From Phyllostachys edulis (taxonomy: Eukaryota; Streptophyta; Magnoliopsida; Poales; Poaceae), in contig CM070563.1 of NCBI GenBank assembly GCA_036346405.1, forward strand, positions 27,341,600 through 27,405,599: 64,000 bases of DNA. The letters are read 5' to 3'. Both the position numbers and the translations under genes were made by a program. Positions 1 to 11,885 of the stretch are shown piece after piece. The notes beneath the pieces were generated by a model. That model saw only the letters and a program-made list of their open reading frames with translations, was not told where the DNA came from and made no database searches. Positions within the stretch are counted from its first letter, which is position 1. The number at the start of each line of letters is the position of its first letter.

Positions 1-330
1 GGCAATGTTAATGAAGTGTTATCACAAAAGAGTGGAACAACGTCGATAACTAACCCAAAGTCCCGCAGGTCGAAGCCATCGAGCACTTGACTCTGACAGA
101 ATCGGCTGCTGACAACATACTCGGCCTCTGCGGTGGGTATGCAACACCGCTTCCTTGAAGACCGAGAAACAAGAGAAGTGCCAAGAAATTGGCGAGTGCG
201 AAGTGCTCTTCCTATCTATCCTCTGACCCGGTGAAGTCGCATCAGAAGGCTCTCAAGGAAAGGCGGGATGAGGAAGAGTACCAGATACCATAGTCAATGG
301 TAGCTCGTGAGGTACCGAAAGATCGCTTCA
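1..330 (-). pseudogene. copia RNase H fragment (truncated by window edge)
   Basis: Minus-strand frames give pieces resembling copia RNase H: an AEAEYV-like segment near 110-130, and a CDNTS-like segment near 10-25. The end of the reverse transcriptase region (ARLCFS and a RSFGTS-like stretch, near 290-360) precedes them. Several frames are needed, so the region is broken by indels. RNase H would degrade the RNA strand during reverse transcription. It continues beyond base 1. Confidence 0.55.
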
Positions 331-1323
331 CTTGCTTTGGCGGTGAGAAACACGAGGAGAAGCACAAGCGAGCACACAAACACACGAGAAAAATGTATAT
401 GCGGTCTCGGCGTTGAGGTACAAGAGGAGCCAATCATCTTTGCGAAACTCCTTTTGATCAAGCGGCTCGCCATCCTCATCAGGTCAAGATAAATTTGTAG
501 AAGCCATGGGAGTCGACACGGGCTTACCATCACTCATGTCGAGCGTCTCGAGGAGATCACGAGTGTACTTGCCTGATGAAGAAAAGTACCCTCCAGAGTG
601 CAGCTTGATTTGGAAGCCAAGAAAGAATGTCAACTCACCCATCATGCTCATCTCAAACTCGGTGCTCATGACATCAGAGGCTGTGAAACGAGCATGAGAA
701 GAGCGCCAAAGATGATGTCATCGACATAGATTTAGACGACGAGAAAGTCACTACCAAGCCTACGGATAAACAAGGTCTTGTCTACTTTACCCATTTCAAA
801 CCCATGACTCAACAAGTAGGACTTAAGCCTCTCATACCAAGCTCTGGGAGCACTGCTTAGAATCCATCTGGTACTTTGAAAGCTTGAAGACATGGTTTGG
901 GTATTTGGGGTTCTCGAAACCTGGAGGCTGTCGGACGTAGACTTCCTCCTCAATAAGGCCATTGAGGAAGGCACTCTTCACGTCCATCTGGTAAAGCTTG
1001 AAACCCTTAGAAGCTGCAAAGGCAAGCAAGATTCTAATGGCTTCAAGTCGAGCTACAGGGGCAAAGGTCTCCTCGAAGTCTAGACCCTCAACCTGGGAAA
1101 ACCCCTGAGCTACCAATCTAGCCTTGTTTCGGATGATTACCCCATCCTCACTCTGCTTGTTCTTGAACACCCACTTGGTTCCAATGATATTGTGGCCTCG
1201 TGGGGGCTCAACAAGCGACCAGACCTTGTTTCTCTCAAAGTTCTCTAATTCCTCATGCATGGCATTGACCCAAGACTCATCGAAAGGCGTGACAAACATC
1301 CTTGGGCTCAAAGGAGGCAACAA
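300..1323 (-). pseudogene. copia reverse transcriptase, frameshifted
   Basis: The open stretch 832-1323 (minus) carries the usual start of the copia RT_2 domain: an NAMHEELENFERN segment, KWVFKNK, ARLVAQGFSQ, an FAPVARLEAIR block, QMDVKSAFLNG and a QPPGFE block. The frame is then lost. The C-terminal part (GELTFFLGFQIK and a TPMA-like end) appears at 484-669 in another frame. RT copies the element RNA into DNA inside virus-like particles. I could not find an intact YVDD box in one frame, so the copy is dead. Confidence 0.85.
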
Positions 1324-1749
1324 AGGCGAGAATGGAGCGAAATTGAGAAAAGCGGACTTAGGCGTGTGACACGCTCAAAAGGTCTCAATAATCACTACTG
1401 AAGGATGACTTTTACGGATATGTCGGGAGGTCTGGATGAGAAGAAGAAGTGGCCTCTACCTCGTGTGCGAGGCGAGGCGGGGGCAGAGCCACTAGCTCCA
1501 GGAAGGCAGGGCGATCATCTTGAGGTGCCGTGGAAGAAGGCATCTCAAGGGAAGGAAGAGGAGCTGGATCGGGTAAACAACCATCGTCTCCTCGTCCTCA
1601 TCATCCACAAAGATAGTCTCGGACTGCTCTAAAGAACACGAGATATCGGCCTAGTCCCGGGTGGCCTCGTCAAAAATCACCTCACGAGGTTTCTACCATT
1701 CTACTAGACTCGCGGTTCAGGACCTGTAAGCGCGAAGAAGTCGAGTAGC

Positions 1750-2450
1750 CTAGAAAGATCTGATCACGAGGCGTGACTCGAACTTGTCTAGGTTCCCGGA
1801 CTTCAAGATAAAGCACTTGCAACCAAACACACGAAAATGAGAGGCGCTAGGCTTTCGCGTATCTCGGCTCATAAGAAGTCTTGGTGTAGGAGTGCAGAAG
1901 AAAAACTCGATTGAAACATGGCCTTGTGATGCAATGGCCTCACCCAAAACTTCCTCGGTGTAGAGTACTCATCAAGCATCGTCTGGCCATCTCGACCAAG
2001 GTGCGGTTCTTCCTCTCCTAGCGCCATTTCTTTGAGGGGCGTATGGAGAAAGAAGCGGTGCTCTATACTGTCTCATCGCAGAAACTCTCAAAGTAGGAAT
2101 TCTTGAACTCCGTGCCATTGTCCTTTGCGGATCGCTCGTAAGGCACCGGGAGCTCAGCAGACTGACCTACTAAAAGACCTCGGAAATGTGTAAATGTCTC
2201 GTCCTTGAGGCTAAGAAAAACACCAAGAGTACCTCGAGAAGTCATCGACCACAACAAGAACATACCACTTCCCTCCTGCTTGTTGCCTCATTTGGTCCAA
2301 GCGTGTCCATGTGGAGTAGTTGTCGGTGCATCGGTCATAATGCTGTGTGGGAGGATGAGCGGCAACCATCTTCTTGCGTCTTGGCATGGAGTGCAAACAA
2401 GATCTTTGACCATCTTGAGTTTGGCGGACCACGAATGAGATCATGGCGCT
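1750..2450 (-). pseudogene. copia integrase, fragmented
   Basis: Three short minus-strand stretches in different frames make up an rve-type integrase. Near 2211-2330 there is a WYVLVVVDDFSRYSW segment holding the first acidic residues. Near 2063-2150 there is a DNGTEFKN motif with the second catalytic Asp. Near 1750-1850 there is an FRVFGCKCFIL segment typical of the region after the core. The copy has several frameshifts. Integrase would join element DNA to the host chromosome. Confidence 0.75.
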
Positions 2451-2660
2451 AACTTTCGGGTCAAATGGTCAAATCAATATGACCAAGTCTCCTATGCGAA
2501 AAGAGATCGCGGGACTCGAAGCAACTAAACACACGAGAGGATCGCGGAAGAATCGGAGAAATCAGCACGAAAGATCCTCCCATAACGAGAAATCCATAAA
2601 CCGGACTACAGAAGAATCAAGAATTTTGCAATTGTTTTCTTAAAGCTCACCTCGAAACCG

Positions 2661-3610
2661 TCATCGATGGTCGAGAAAGCGGAAAGCAAATTGTCTATGA
2701 CTTACTAACCAAGGCAACATCCTTAAGAATAAAAAAGCATTATCGCGCAGTACCTTTGGCGATGGCGCCCGACAAGCGTCTCCGAAGGTGATCGTCTCAT
2801 CACTGGGAGCGCGGGCTAGGGAAGAGAACCAACGTGAGTCTCGGTCATATAGCGAGAACAACAGGAGTCTACAAGCCAAACCTTCTCCTTCCCTACCGGC
2901 GAACTGAGTCAAGCAGTAAAGTCTCGATCTTGGGATAAATCAACAATGATTTTGGCACCCAATCTTGAATAACACGTCGGCGGATGAAGTAGTCAAGCCG
3001 ATGACCTCTATCTACCCTCGCTCTCTGTAACTCAAAGCGAGAAGGTCTAGAGTAGACCGAAGGCATTCTTTGGGTCCGGCCCTCTGAAGGAGGCGAGTCG
3101 AACACACTGTTTTATCTTGAACACGCCATGAGTAGCTATCTCGATGGGGAAAGCGAGATCTACCCTCGGGGACGGCGGAAGTCACGGAAAGCGACATGAG
3201 GGCGAAAACCGAAAACTCGGAAAAACCAAGTCCTCGATCTTTGCACAAACCCATCGGAAGAAACAAGTCTAGACCTCGTGTTGGTCTTAGGTGCACTCAA
3301 GGTGCAGGGCCGACCACGAATGCGCCTAAGAGACTCACATAGTCTCTGGCGATCTTGGCGCTGAAGCATCGATCATTGTGTGTCCATCCTTACGGCGAAG
3401 GTGCGGTGATACTTCACCTTCGAGAGGTAGAAGCGACATGTGAAATTACCTTCTTGTCGAAATCCCTGGACATAGCCCGTGACTTGAAATGGACTTTCTC
3501 GGTCTGGGCTCGATCTCGATCACACACGGTGCTATGGAGTGCGAGCACGGCGGTGGATGCTTCCTCATGTCCTCAAAGAAGTCATATCCTAGACCACGAT
3601 TAAATCTGCG
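2661..3610 (-). pseudogene. copia protease and pre-integrase region, fragmented
   Basis: Minus-strand pieces include DSRWFSSL and ETITFGD (2661-2912). These match the stretch that follows the aspartic protease site in SIRE-like copia polyproteins. The neighbouring minus frames (2893-3369) are arginine-rich and broken. I did not find an intact DSG or DTG catalytic triplet. Position between integrase and gag supports the call. Confidence 0.5.
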
Positions 3611-3619
3611 AGATCTTAG

Positions 3620-5500
3620 ATTGGTCTAGAATAAGATTGAGCTTCTTCTTGCCTCCTACAAATCTCTCGAGAGTGTTCATAAAGTCTTGACACTCCCGAA
3701 AAGAGAGGTGCAAGAAGAAGCGAGGGAAAGAAGAGGCGGAGAAGGTAAGGGAGCAAAAGAAGAACCCGGCGAGAGAGGAAGAATGGCTTGTGCACGCCTG
3801 GCCGACTCTGAAGGGCAGATCCTCTTGCTAGCCGGTTGGTTCACGTTGCTAAGCGTCTCATCCTTACCAGGGCTTCTCCCCTTCTCCACAATCATATTGC
3901 AAGCACAATGTGGCTTCTCTAGAAGATCCTTAGTTAGCTTCACATTTCTCATCCAAAGCAATCAAGTCGATTTTAGTTTGTTACACTTAATGCATGGTGA
4001 GCTAACGGGGTCCTTAGAAACAAAGCGAGCAAACTTCCTTTCATGATCAATCATATCTTGAAGCTGTTTGGAAACGACCTCAAGTTCAGCGATTAACTTA
4101 GGGCAGTTCAAGCATGAAACAATCGGCTCAAGTAAAAAGCTTGTAGTTGACAATTTTATGATCTGCTAGTTTTAAGTTCATCTTCAAGTTATTGCAATTT
4201 TCACAAGACTCGGGCATATCAAGGAGCATGGCATAAGATCCTCTAGCGACAATGTCCTTACCCTCACATGAGGTGGAGAAGTAGTCTCATCAATAATAAG
4301 TAGGGTAATGACCATCCTACTCAACTCTAACTCGACAAGCGGACTAACATTCTCCACCTTAACACTATCAAGTTTGGAGGACACACTATCATGTGAGGTC
4401 CTTAACTTCTCCATATCAACTTGACAAAAGCGAGCATGTATCACAATCATCACTAGAAGGCGGATGTAAGAGCAATAATCTCTAGTGACGATCTATCTAT
4501 TTCCTTCTCTAACTTCGGCACACCTAGCCTTAGCTTTAGCATGAAAACCTCCTAGCTTAAGAAAAGCATGATTGAAATTTTGTTAGTAGGTGGGATCTAC
4601 CTCGTCAGAGTCGGATCAGCTCATTGTCATTTGAGTTCGCCCTCGAGGGCCATGAAGCACATCTTGGGAGAAGTCGTCGCCGCCATCCTTGGGCTCTTGG
4701 TCACCCGAATCCGTCATCGTCGCTCCATCCCTCCACCTCGGTGAGGTCGAGGTCGTCAGCAGTGAGGACGCGGTGGAAGAGCTTCTTGGCTTTGCCAAAG
4801 TTGCGGAACTTCTTCTTCTTTGGGCGTCTGAGTGGAGGCTTCTTGTTCTGAGTACTTGTCGGTGTAGTCGTTCTTGCCCGAACCGCCATAGTCGTTCTTG
4901 CCCTTCTCGGCTTAGGGCGGTTGCTCGGATGTGGTTGGGGCCACCACACTCGAAGCAAATCACAGGTCCTCCCTCTTTCATCCCTCCTCCTCTTGTAAGC
5001 ATGAAAACTTCCGAGCTAGGAGGGCGGTTGCTCATCTCTCATTGCTCTAGCGATCATCGATTCGTCCACGAGAAGCGACAAAGGAGAAACCACACAACGA
5101 ATCGACAAAGAGAACCGGAAGCGGCGGGATCGGTGACTAGAGACCATCGGCGTGACCCGACTTCGAGACAATGTCAATCTCGTGAGTCTTGAGGCAATCT
5201 GGCGCATCAAGAGTCAAGGTCGAGAGGTCTGTGGTGTCCTTGATGGTAGTCACTTTCATCTCCCTGCCTTGCAGATCGAGTCTTTGTAAGTATCGACGGC
5301 GTTGTCCGAAGTCGGGGTATGTGAGACCGACCGCTCGGAGGTTGCTCAAGATCTTGTGAAAGCGTCTGAAGCACTCATCTAAGGACTCACCGGCAAGCAT
5401 CTCAAATTTGTTGTATTCTCGTTTGAAGCCGGTCTGTCGTCAGTCTTGATCTGGGTGGTGCCCTCATGGTATCGTCGAGGTCACCCGGATGTCGTAAGCG
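3620..5500 (-). pseudogene. copia gag (UBN2-type) with zinc knuckle, decayed
   Basis: Minus-strand frames hold two gag hallmarks. At 5137-5400 there is an ESLDECFRRFHKILSNLR segment, typical of the gag_UBN2 domain of plant copia elements. At 4616-5035 there is a CFECGGPNHI zinc-knuckle start whose final Cys is lost (RATAL instead of RANC). The region 3677-4453 is lower-confidence gag C-terminus with stops. Gag would form the particle shell and bind RNA. Confidence 0.65.
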
Positions 5501-5788
5501 GACGACAGTGAGATATCTTGGTCAAACTCGCTCTGACTCAAACCACGGATGATGATGTTCCTTGCCTTTGCATTTGCCTCAACATCAGCCATGTTCCGAC
5601 ATTGATGTTCTCATCGGCGAGAACAATGAATCGAACCTTGACCTTTCGCGGATGGCATACCTGGGCTGGATGTATGTCTCCATTCGGCTCTTCGGAAGGG
5701 TGTCGATACCATCAGCAGGCGGCTTAGTGAGTACTTGTCCATCGCCACGGCTCTTGAGACCGGTTAAGATCTATTGAAAAGAGCTAAC

Positions 5789-5801
5789 GGCTCGATACCA
5801 A
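5789..5801 (-). other. primer-binding-like site of the copia element
   Basis: The minus strand reads TTGGTATCGAGCC, close to the TGGTATCAGAGC sequence complementary to initiator Met-tRNA that follows the 5' LTR of plant copia elements. It sits directly against the presumed LTR end at 5802 (tg on the + strand), which fixes the element's orientation. Confidence 0.6.
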
Positions 5802-7560
5802 TGTAGGACGAAATGGCGACGAAGGGGGGTTGAATGTCGCTCGCTTCAAAATCGCCCCAGAGAAATCAAACACTGAATTTTTCAAAGGATGCACAACAAA
5901 GCACCTCACAGAAAATTAAAATTAATTTTGCTGAAATTTGGAGCGCATGCGACACTGAAAAATTCACCATAAATCGAGACCAGCCAGTAAAAATATCAAC
6001 TGAAAATACCTCTGTTTGATCTGCATGCAAAATTGTTGAAAATCAGCCAAGAAGAAAAAATGAACTGTAGCATACATCAACAACTTGCAGCCACTAGATT
6101 CTTTCACCAAAGCAATAAAGAAAACGTGTTTCACAAATGAATTCTACGGGCAGCATAGGCGACAACACACCTGCATCAATCCTCAACAGACCAAGCCAAC
6201 AAGCAGAAAAGAAACGAATAACAAAAACTGCTGGCAATCAAATCAAACAGAGAGCTCCTGTTTTGCGAGCACAAGCTGCATCAAAAGGTGCCGCATAGAG
6301 CATTCTTTTCTCAGGGAAAAACCGGCCTGAGTAAGCAATAAACAAAGCCAACAAAGTCTTCTCAACAGAGAAACTCAACACTCACGAGTATAGCGCACCG
6401 ACAAGCACACAGAGATACAGCAGCACCAAGAGGAAATCGCTCACAGCAAAACACCAGATCTTGGATCGTGCAGGAGGACAAGCTGCCGCAACAGATCAAG
6501 ATTCAAAAAGAGGCTGAGACAGCAATATACTAGTCAAGACTGCAAAGAAACCGGCCGCCAAGACCCTGTTTCTACGGGAGCAACAAATTCTTCTTACAGG
6601 CGCACAGAGGCCTCAGCCAAGCTCCTCATTTTCCTCTCTCGAGATACAGGGTGCAACCAGTAAAGTCAAATCAAGAGGAAAACCAAAGTTGCAGGAAACA
6701 GAAGAGATTCACTAGCAAAATAAACAAAGCTTCAACCAGACGAACACGCATAGGGACCAACCGCAACCACCAAAACCAAACAGCATCTCATATTGATCTA
6801 GAGAAAGAGAGATACATGATTGATACAAGAGGAATGATTACAAGTATTCAACTCATCCTCTCCACTCTCAAACCTCAAGAACACTCAGCCATCTTGAAGA
6901 AAAGGAAGGGACAAGCAGGGAACAACCCTCAACCACTAAAGTCTAAAGCAAAACAAACTCTCTAAAGCCTATTTTGACTAAAGGAAACCCTAAAATCCCT
7001 TGTGGTGTTCAGTTTGGGCAGCAGCCCCTCCATCCTTTTATAGCCCATGGCTAACGGGTCTCCACCCGTTCGCGCCGCTAAAACCAACGGGCCGCTCCGC
7101 TTGTCAGTGACCTTGCGAAATTCCGTTCGCCCCTCCCTGCACCTTCAGGAAGCTTCAGCTCCTTGTCTCGCCGCCGCCTCGCAACCACCTCGAGTCCACG
7201 TCGTCTTGACACATCCCGCCGTTCGACCTCGGCGCCACTGCACCTAGTCCGGTCCACAGTGTCTCAAATCACGACTCCACCCGATGTCCTGCGATCCACA
7301 GACAAGAAACACATCAAATAGCACCGCTTCGATACATGAAAGCGTAAATACCAACATACTTACCATGACAAAATCCAAACTTGTCGAATCAAAGAATATG
7401 CAACCTAATCCCATACGACCAAGTTTGACCAAAAGCAGCCGAGCTGTTGCACCGCATAGCGACATGGTCCAAACCACCCAAACCAAACTCGACTTCCTAA
7501 ACCTATGTCAATTACTCATCACACACACGGGACGACCTCCACATGGTCTCTCAAAATAAT
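5802..7560 (-). repeat. 5' LTR of the - strand copia element (right limit approximate)
   Basis: The LTR begins at tgtaggacga next to the primer-binding site and runs right. A TATA box for leftward transcription (minus GCTATAAAAGG) lies at 7034-7044, so U3 lies to its right and R/U5 to its left. The short reading frames inside are non-coding. The outer end should read ...ca on the + strand, but I could not place it without the partner LTR. Confidence 0.55.
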
Positions 7561-7689
7561 AGTAAATAAGTAAGCAATTTCTTTGAAACAACCAGTGAAC
7601 TCCCCATTCATTTCCCAAGACAAACTACCAAGTGAATTACCCTTTCACCAAACGAACATTGTATTCACCAAGTGAACTTCTCATTTACA

Positions 7690-10223
7690 TTCCGACACAT
7701 TTTATGAATAAACTCTATCTCTCGTGTGAAATCATCGAACATGTCCATACCAAGGACGCGACTATTCGAATAGATCAATTAACACTCTGCAGAGGTTGTA
7801 CACTTTACCCATAAGATATAACTAGTACAACAAGCACCAATAATAACAAAACCTTTCAGAAATTTCATCTTGGCAATTGACTCTCCCGTTATGCATACTA
7901 TCACCTCAACCTCACCGTTGGTTTGACGCACACCGTTGGACCTGAAAAGCAGCGAACCGACCATCAATGCGACCTTAAACCAGATACACACCTTCACCCA
8001 TATACTACCTGAGTAGTCAATGTAAAAACTCTATAACTTACTAAGTTAGGCCTGTCCCATCAGGTATGTGGTTATACGATAGGCCCAGTCACACAAAATT
8101 AAGTCCTTGACAAGTTACTTAGGCGAGTCTACCACAAACCCACAACGTGTTAAATCCACACCCTCACTGCACAACCGCTTGCCCAAGCAAAAATCATTTT
8201 GTTTAACTAAGACCAATGACATGCTCTATTATGGTACACAAATTTTAACAACAGTGGCTAACTACCACGATTCCATATTTCATTAAGTCAAGTTTAATCA
8301 TTATGACACATGTGATAATGAACCCATCATAACTAAGCTTGACTAAGCATATGAACGATACCCATGTTGGGGATACAAATATGTCCAACTAAAATTATCC
8401 ATGCTAGGGTGACAAATGATTCATGGCATTCAAATAATCAAAGGAGGCATAATGGAAACAGGTAACAGCTAATCCCAAAATAATTTGTATAAAGATATAA
8501 TGCAGTTGTATAAAATAATGTACTTTTGAAATAATAGATTTAATCTGATCAAAGGACCACGACTTGCCTTGGAATAAATCTTAGGATTGATCTTGATCTT
8601 TGTGCACTCCTTCTTGCTCAAAATTCGATCAAAGGACCATGACTTGCCTTGGAATAAATCTTAGGATTGATCTTGATCTTGGTGCACTCCTTCTTGCTCA
8701 AAATTCCCCGAAGTATCAACGTCTATTCGCAAACAAAGCAAATAAACAAAATAAATACAAAACAAAGAGAAAACAAAATCCAAAAATTAAATAAAAATAT
8801 CAAGAAAATAGATCTTGAATTTAGATGAATTTGGAAATTTGAATGGGCTCAATCAGAGTTTAGATGAAAAACATATGGCTTTTGGAAGATTGAAATCCAT
8901 GAAATAATGAAAAATCAGAATTTATGGATTTACTGGAATTATTTTTCCGAAGTAAAAACAACTTATTGCGTCAGCTAACGTTAGCAGAGGATTATCAGCC
9001 AAAAAAGAAAGAAAAAGGAAATTGAAATTCCTCCTGACATGTGTGACCCACATGTTAGAGACTCGGTTCACCATGGACTTAATCCACCAAGATTTGGATT
9101 TGGGTTGGGTTTAGATGTGCCACACGGGCACTGACGTAGCTGATGCGAGGGCGACACGCCAACAAATAGGGCTGATGTGGTGAAGAGGTGGCTGATGACA
9201 CAGACTGCAATGCCGATGAGGCTCGGGACCTGAGGGATGCCGTCGATTGGCGGCTCCTCAGTGATGCCGAAGGTGACGACGAGGTAGAGAGCGCAACGGG
9301 GATCTCAAGGGTGTGCATACAGTGACCAGAGATGGACAGGAGTGGCCGGCGGTGAGGTTTAGGTGGCGGTTAGATCTCGAGCTCGCCAAAAATTGGATTC
9401 CGGTGACTCTCCGGCTCATCCAAGGTGTCGAGGAAGTAGCCCTCATCCTTGCGAACTCGAAGAAGGCGGAGGCGAGGCTTCAGCGGCTTCGACGGCGACA
9501 GAAGAGCTCACCGGAGTTGCAGTAGTGACCTTGCTCTTTTGGTGGATTCCAGTGGCTAGGGCTCTGATCTTGGGCGTTGGAGGTTAGGGTTGGGATGCGG
9601 AGGCCAAGGGGCTCTTGTTCCCCTTATATACGGGCAGCTAGGAGAGTCCGTGGCACAAACGGCGAGGAAAGCGACACGGCGAAGGAGTCCGGGTGCGAGA
9701 CAGGATCGGATCGAGACGATGATGACGTGGCCATGCGGGACCCACTCAATAGCGAGTCACGGCTCATGTCTTGAGCAGCGTTGCACTGCGGCTCAGCGGA
9801 GGCCAAGCAGGTGGGATCGGCATAAGCGCACGAGAGAGAGAAGGAGGCAGACTCTGACTAGACTAAATTTGAGCTTGGAATAGGATTGGGCCAAGGTGAA
9901 GAAATTCAACCCAAAGGTTTTTTGAGATTTATAATAGGTTTTCCTTTTTAGAAAATACAGAAAATCCAAATAGCATTTAGAAAATAGCAAATGAACTCAG
10001 AAAAATTCTAAAAAAATCTAGAAAAATATATCCAAGCACATAGAATCCAAATAAAATAATTTTGATAATTGTTGATGTTGAGATTAATCATATTAAATTG
10101 TTTTGCTTTTGAAAGTCCATATTAAGCTTTATTTTAATTCAAATAAACTTTTGGTGAATTTTCCTACAGAGCCAAGCTACTAAAAAAGATTTTTAAACTT
10201 CAGAAAAAAATTGGGATGTTACA
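7690..10223 (-). repeat. Chromovirus-type LTR, copy A (left end uncertain)
   Basis: The right end is clear: the + strand finishes ...ttgggatgttaca at 10223, the complement of a TGTAACATCCCAA LTR start. A block with ctcgtgtgaaatc, attcgaatag and ctgcagagg (about 7715-7800) recurs at 55640-55710 and, more diverged, near 54100-54180. A leftward TATA box sits at 9624-9631 in a ccaaggg...cccttatata context shared with 57457-57480. No coding region follows, so this is a solo or truncated LTR. Its left end may be cut by the copia element. Confidence 0.7.
8547..8706. repeat. 80-bp tandem duplication inside LTR copy A
   Basis: The unit starting gatcaaaggaccacgac at 8547 is repeated almost exactly from 8627. 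The related LTR at 54997-58085 has only one copy of the matching stretch (near 56510), so the duplication is private to copy A. Confidence 0.9.
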
Positions 10224-10936
10224 TGCACCTTGGCCCAATGGGCCGACACGGCACGCACAATGTCGTATCGGGCAAGGCATGGCTCGAGGCACGGCACGGC
10301 GCGATAGGGGTAGCAACTGCGGCAAGGCCAGTGTGGCACGGGGAGGAGCCTGGGCTCGGAACAGGGGAAGGTGGCTGGGCTCGAGTGCTAAGGTGGCGGG
10401 GCGCGGTTGGCACGGAGGAGGACGGGCGTGGGGAGGAGGAGGATGGGCGCGGAGGTGACGGGGCACGGCCGGTACGCACGGAGGAGGCAGTGGTTTAGCT
10501 GTGCGTGTGCGTGTCTGAAGTCGCGATTGTCTTGTGAGAGGTGTCGGTGGTGCTTTGGTGCTCTGTCTTGAGTCTGACAGTTGTGAGCTTATAACTGTCG
10601 ATCTAAGCAAAATTCGGCTCGACTGACCCAAGGTGCGGCGATGTCGTGCCAGGTCGGCACCCTAGCCTATGGGCCAGCCCGGCCCGACCCTTATAGCCAA
10701 ACAGATTGGCCAGGCTAGGCCTAATTGTGCCATGCCAGGTGATCCATTTAGGAATAACGCCGTGAGTAGTGCTTGGCGAGGAAATATTCTTTGCGGCGTC
10801 TTTCTTTGGAAGCGAAAAATATTATAGCTATTGATCTTGATCTTTGATTTTTGCTCGAACGGTGAAGATTGCTTTTTAATATCATACACCGTAAACCGAG
10901 GATCCATTTTCTCTGGCTTCGAAGTTTTGGAATCAA
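10224..10936. other. Intergenic stretch, GC-rich then mixed; no gene recognised
   Basis: From 10224 to about 10500 the sequence is GC-rich and internally repetitive (many ggcacgg words). Around 10640-10740 there are gggccagcccggcccgac-type words resembling subterminal sequence of grass hAT or Mutator-like elements. I could not define terminal inverted repeats or a target duplication. The open frames here look like composition artefacts. Confidence 0.4.
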
Positions 10937-11134
10937 ATCCTCTGACATTGCTAAGCAATGTCACAGATGAACAGTTTCGTGACATTGCGTAACATCCGTT
11001 GGATTGAAAAACAACGGGCGAGATTAAAATACTGTAGCAGTAGATCTGGTCCGTCCTTTTCAGATCAAACGGTCCAGATCTTTCGAATGTCACAGCACTG
11101 TTCATCGGTGACATTCCCGTAGGAATGTCAGAGG
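10937..11134. mobile_element. MITE-like element with long terminal inverted repeats
   Basis: The left end (atcctctgacattg, 10937-10950) and right end (aatgtcagaggat, 11123-11135) are inverted copies. The match extends inward about 38 bases to aacagt / actgtt, with a few mismatches. Each arm itself contains an aatgtcac...gtgacatt palindrome. A central inverted repeat (agatctggtccgt / acggtccagatct, 11041-11076) adds more hairpin potential. The flanks aatcaaat and atgcaaat could be a decayed 8-bp duplication, hinting at hAT. It lies about 750 bases upstream of the oxidoreductase start. Confidence 0.6.
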
Positions 11135-11139
11135 ATGCA

Positions 11140-11440
11140 AATCCCGAAGTTTCATGTCCTGGGAGCAGGCCAGTGGTACGATGGTAGGAGCTTGTGTTTG
11201 TGAGTGAGGATAAGAGGTGTCCATTTGATAGTGAATGTCAGAGCTTCTGGCTAATTTTGAAAAGAAAAAAAATTGTGTGCTGCAAGTTGGCCTGCTTGGC
11301 ACGTGAGAATTTCTAAATTTTACCTAGAGTAAATTACAACATGTGTCGTTAAAAACCTGTGTTCAGGTAGATCCACAGACTTCATAATTGCATACTCATA
11401 GCCTCAAACTTATTCAAGTGATCATTGCAGGTCCACAGGA
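11140..11440. repeat. Repeat block a, partner of 28965-29310
   Basis: Shared words in the same order include gaagtttcatg, ggccagtgg, ctcatggctaatttt-like, gtgagaatttc, taaattacaacatgtg, gtagatccac, ttgcatactcatagcct and gtggtcattgc-like text. The copy at 28965-29310 is clearly related but diverged. It may be an old dispersed repeat or part of a local duplication. No coding potential is seen. Confidence 0.65.
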
Positions 11441-11559
11441 TGGTTAGTATATTACACGTCACTTTCGCTAATGTACGTCAGCATGACATGGCATCATTTA
11501 CCTTGCGAAGACATGATTTTTGCATCGGAAACAACGGGGATTCCGGGGCAAAATCGGGA

Positions 11560-11885
11560 TAATTGAGCAAAGAGGAAGAACAGAGACCAGGGAAGGTGAA
11601 GAGAGAGAATTTGGAGGGTAGATTAGAGAAGATTTGAGTACAGGGAAGGGAGCAGTAGCAGCACGCCCGTTGTACCAGGTGGTGTACGCGATGGAGGTGA
11701 TCGGCAAAGCCAGCTTAGCCATGGGCGCCATGGCGGCTGACACTGTGGACCTCTTCGGCAAGAAGAAGGTGGTGGTGGTGACCTCGACAAGAGGCTGCCC
11801 GAGGTTAACACCACGAGTCGCTCGTCGCTGTGCTGTGCTTCGGCATGTCGCCCAGGCCCAGCGTCGAACACCTTCCGCCGAGACC
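11560..11885 (+). other. 5' flank of oxidoreductase gene with in-frame upstream extension
   Basis: No stop separates an upstream ATG at 11691 from the family-consistent start at 11886, so a 65-residue N-terminal extension is formally possible. The translated stretch contains PLYQVV and LFGKKKVVVVTSTRG. A diverged copy at 32665-32855 encodes PLNQVI and LFGKKKVTSTKG in the same order and frame. Plant homologues start close to the Rossmann motif, so I treat this as leader or fused foreign sequence. I see no clear TATA box. What the conserved peptide is, I do not know. Confidence 0.5.

Larger units (their letters stand above)
1..7560 (-). mobile_element. Ty1/copia retrotransposon (SIRE/Maximus-like), 5' part, decayed
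   Basis: On the - strand the domains run gag, protease/pre-integrase, integrase, reverse transcriptase, RNase H from about 5500 down to 1, which is the copia order. A primer-binding-like site at 5789-5801 is followed by a long LTR. The window edge cuts the element within RNase H, so its 3' LTR lies outside. Reading frames are broken many times, so this is an old copy. The right limit is uncertain: I see no clear LTR end between 7250 and 7700, where a different repeat begins. Assignment to the SIRE/Maximus branch is an inference from the long LTR and the style of the protease region. Confidence 0.8.

Noticed and set aside
10200..10631. 143-codon Pro/Arg-rich open frame on the - strand
   Set aside because: GC-rich repeats without domain; overlaps an LTR end.
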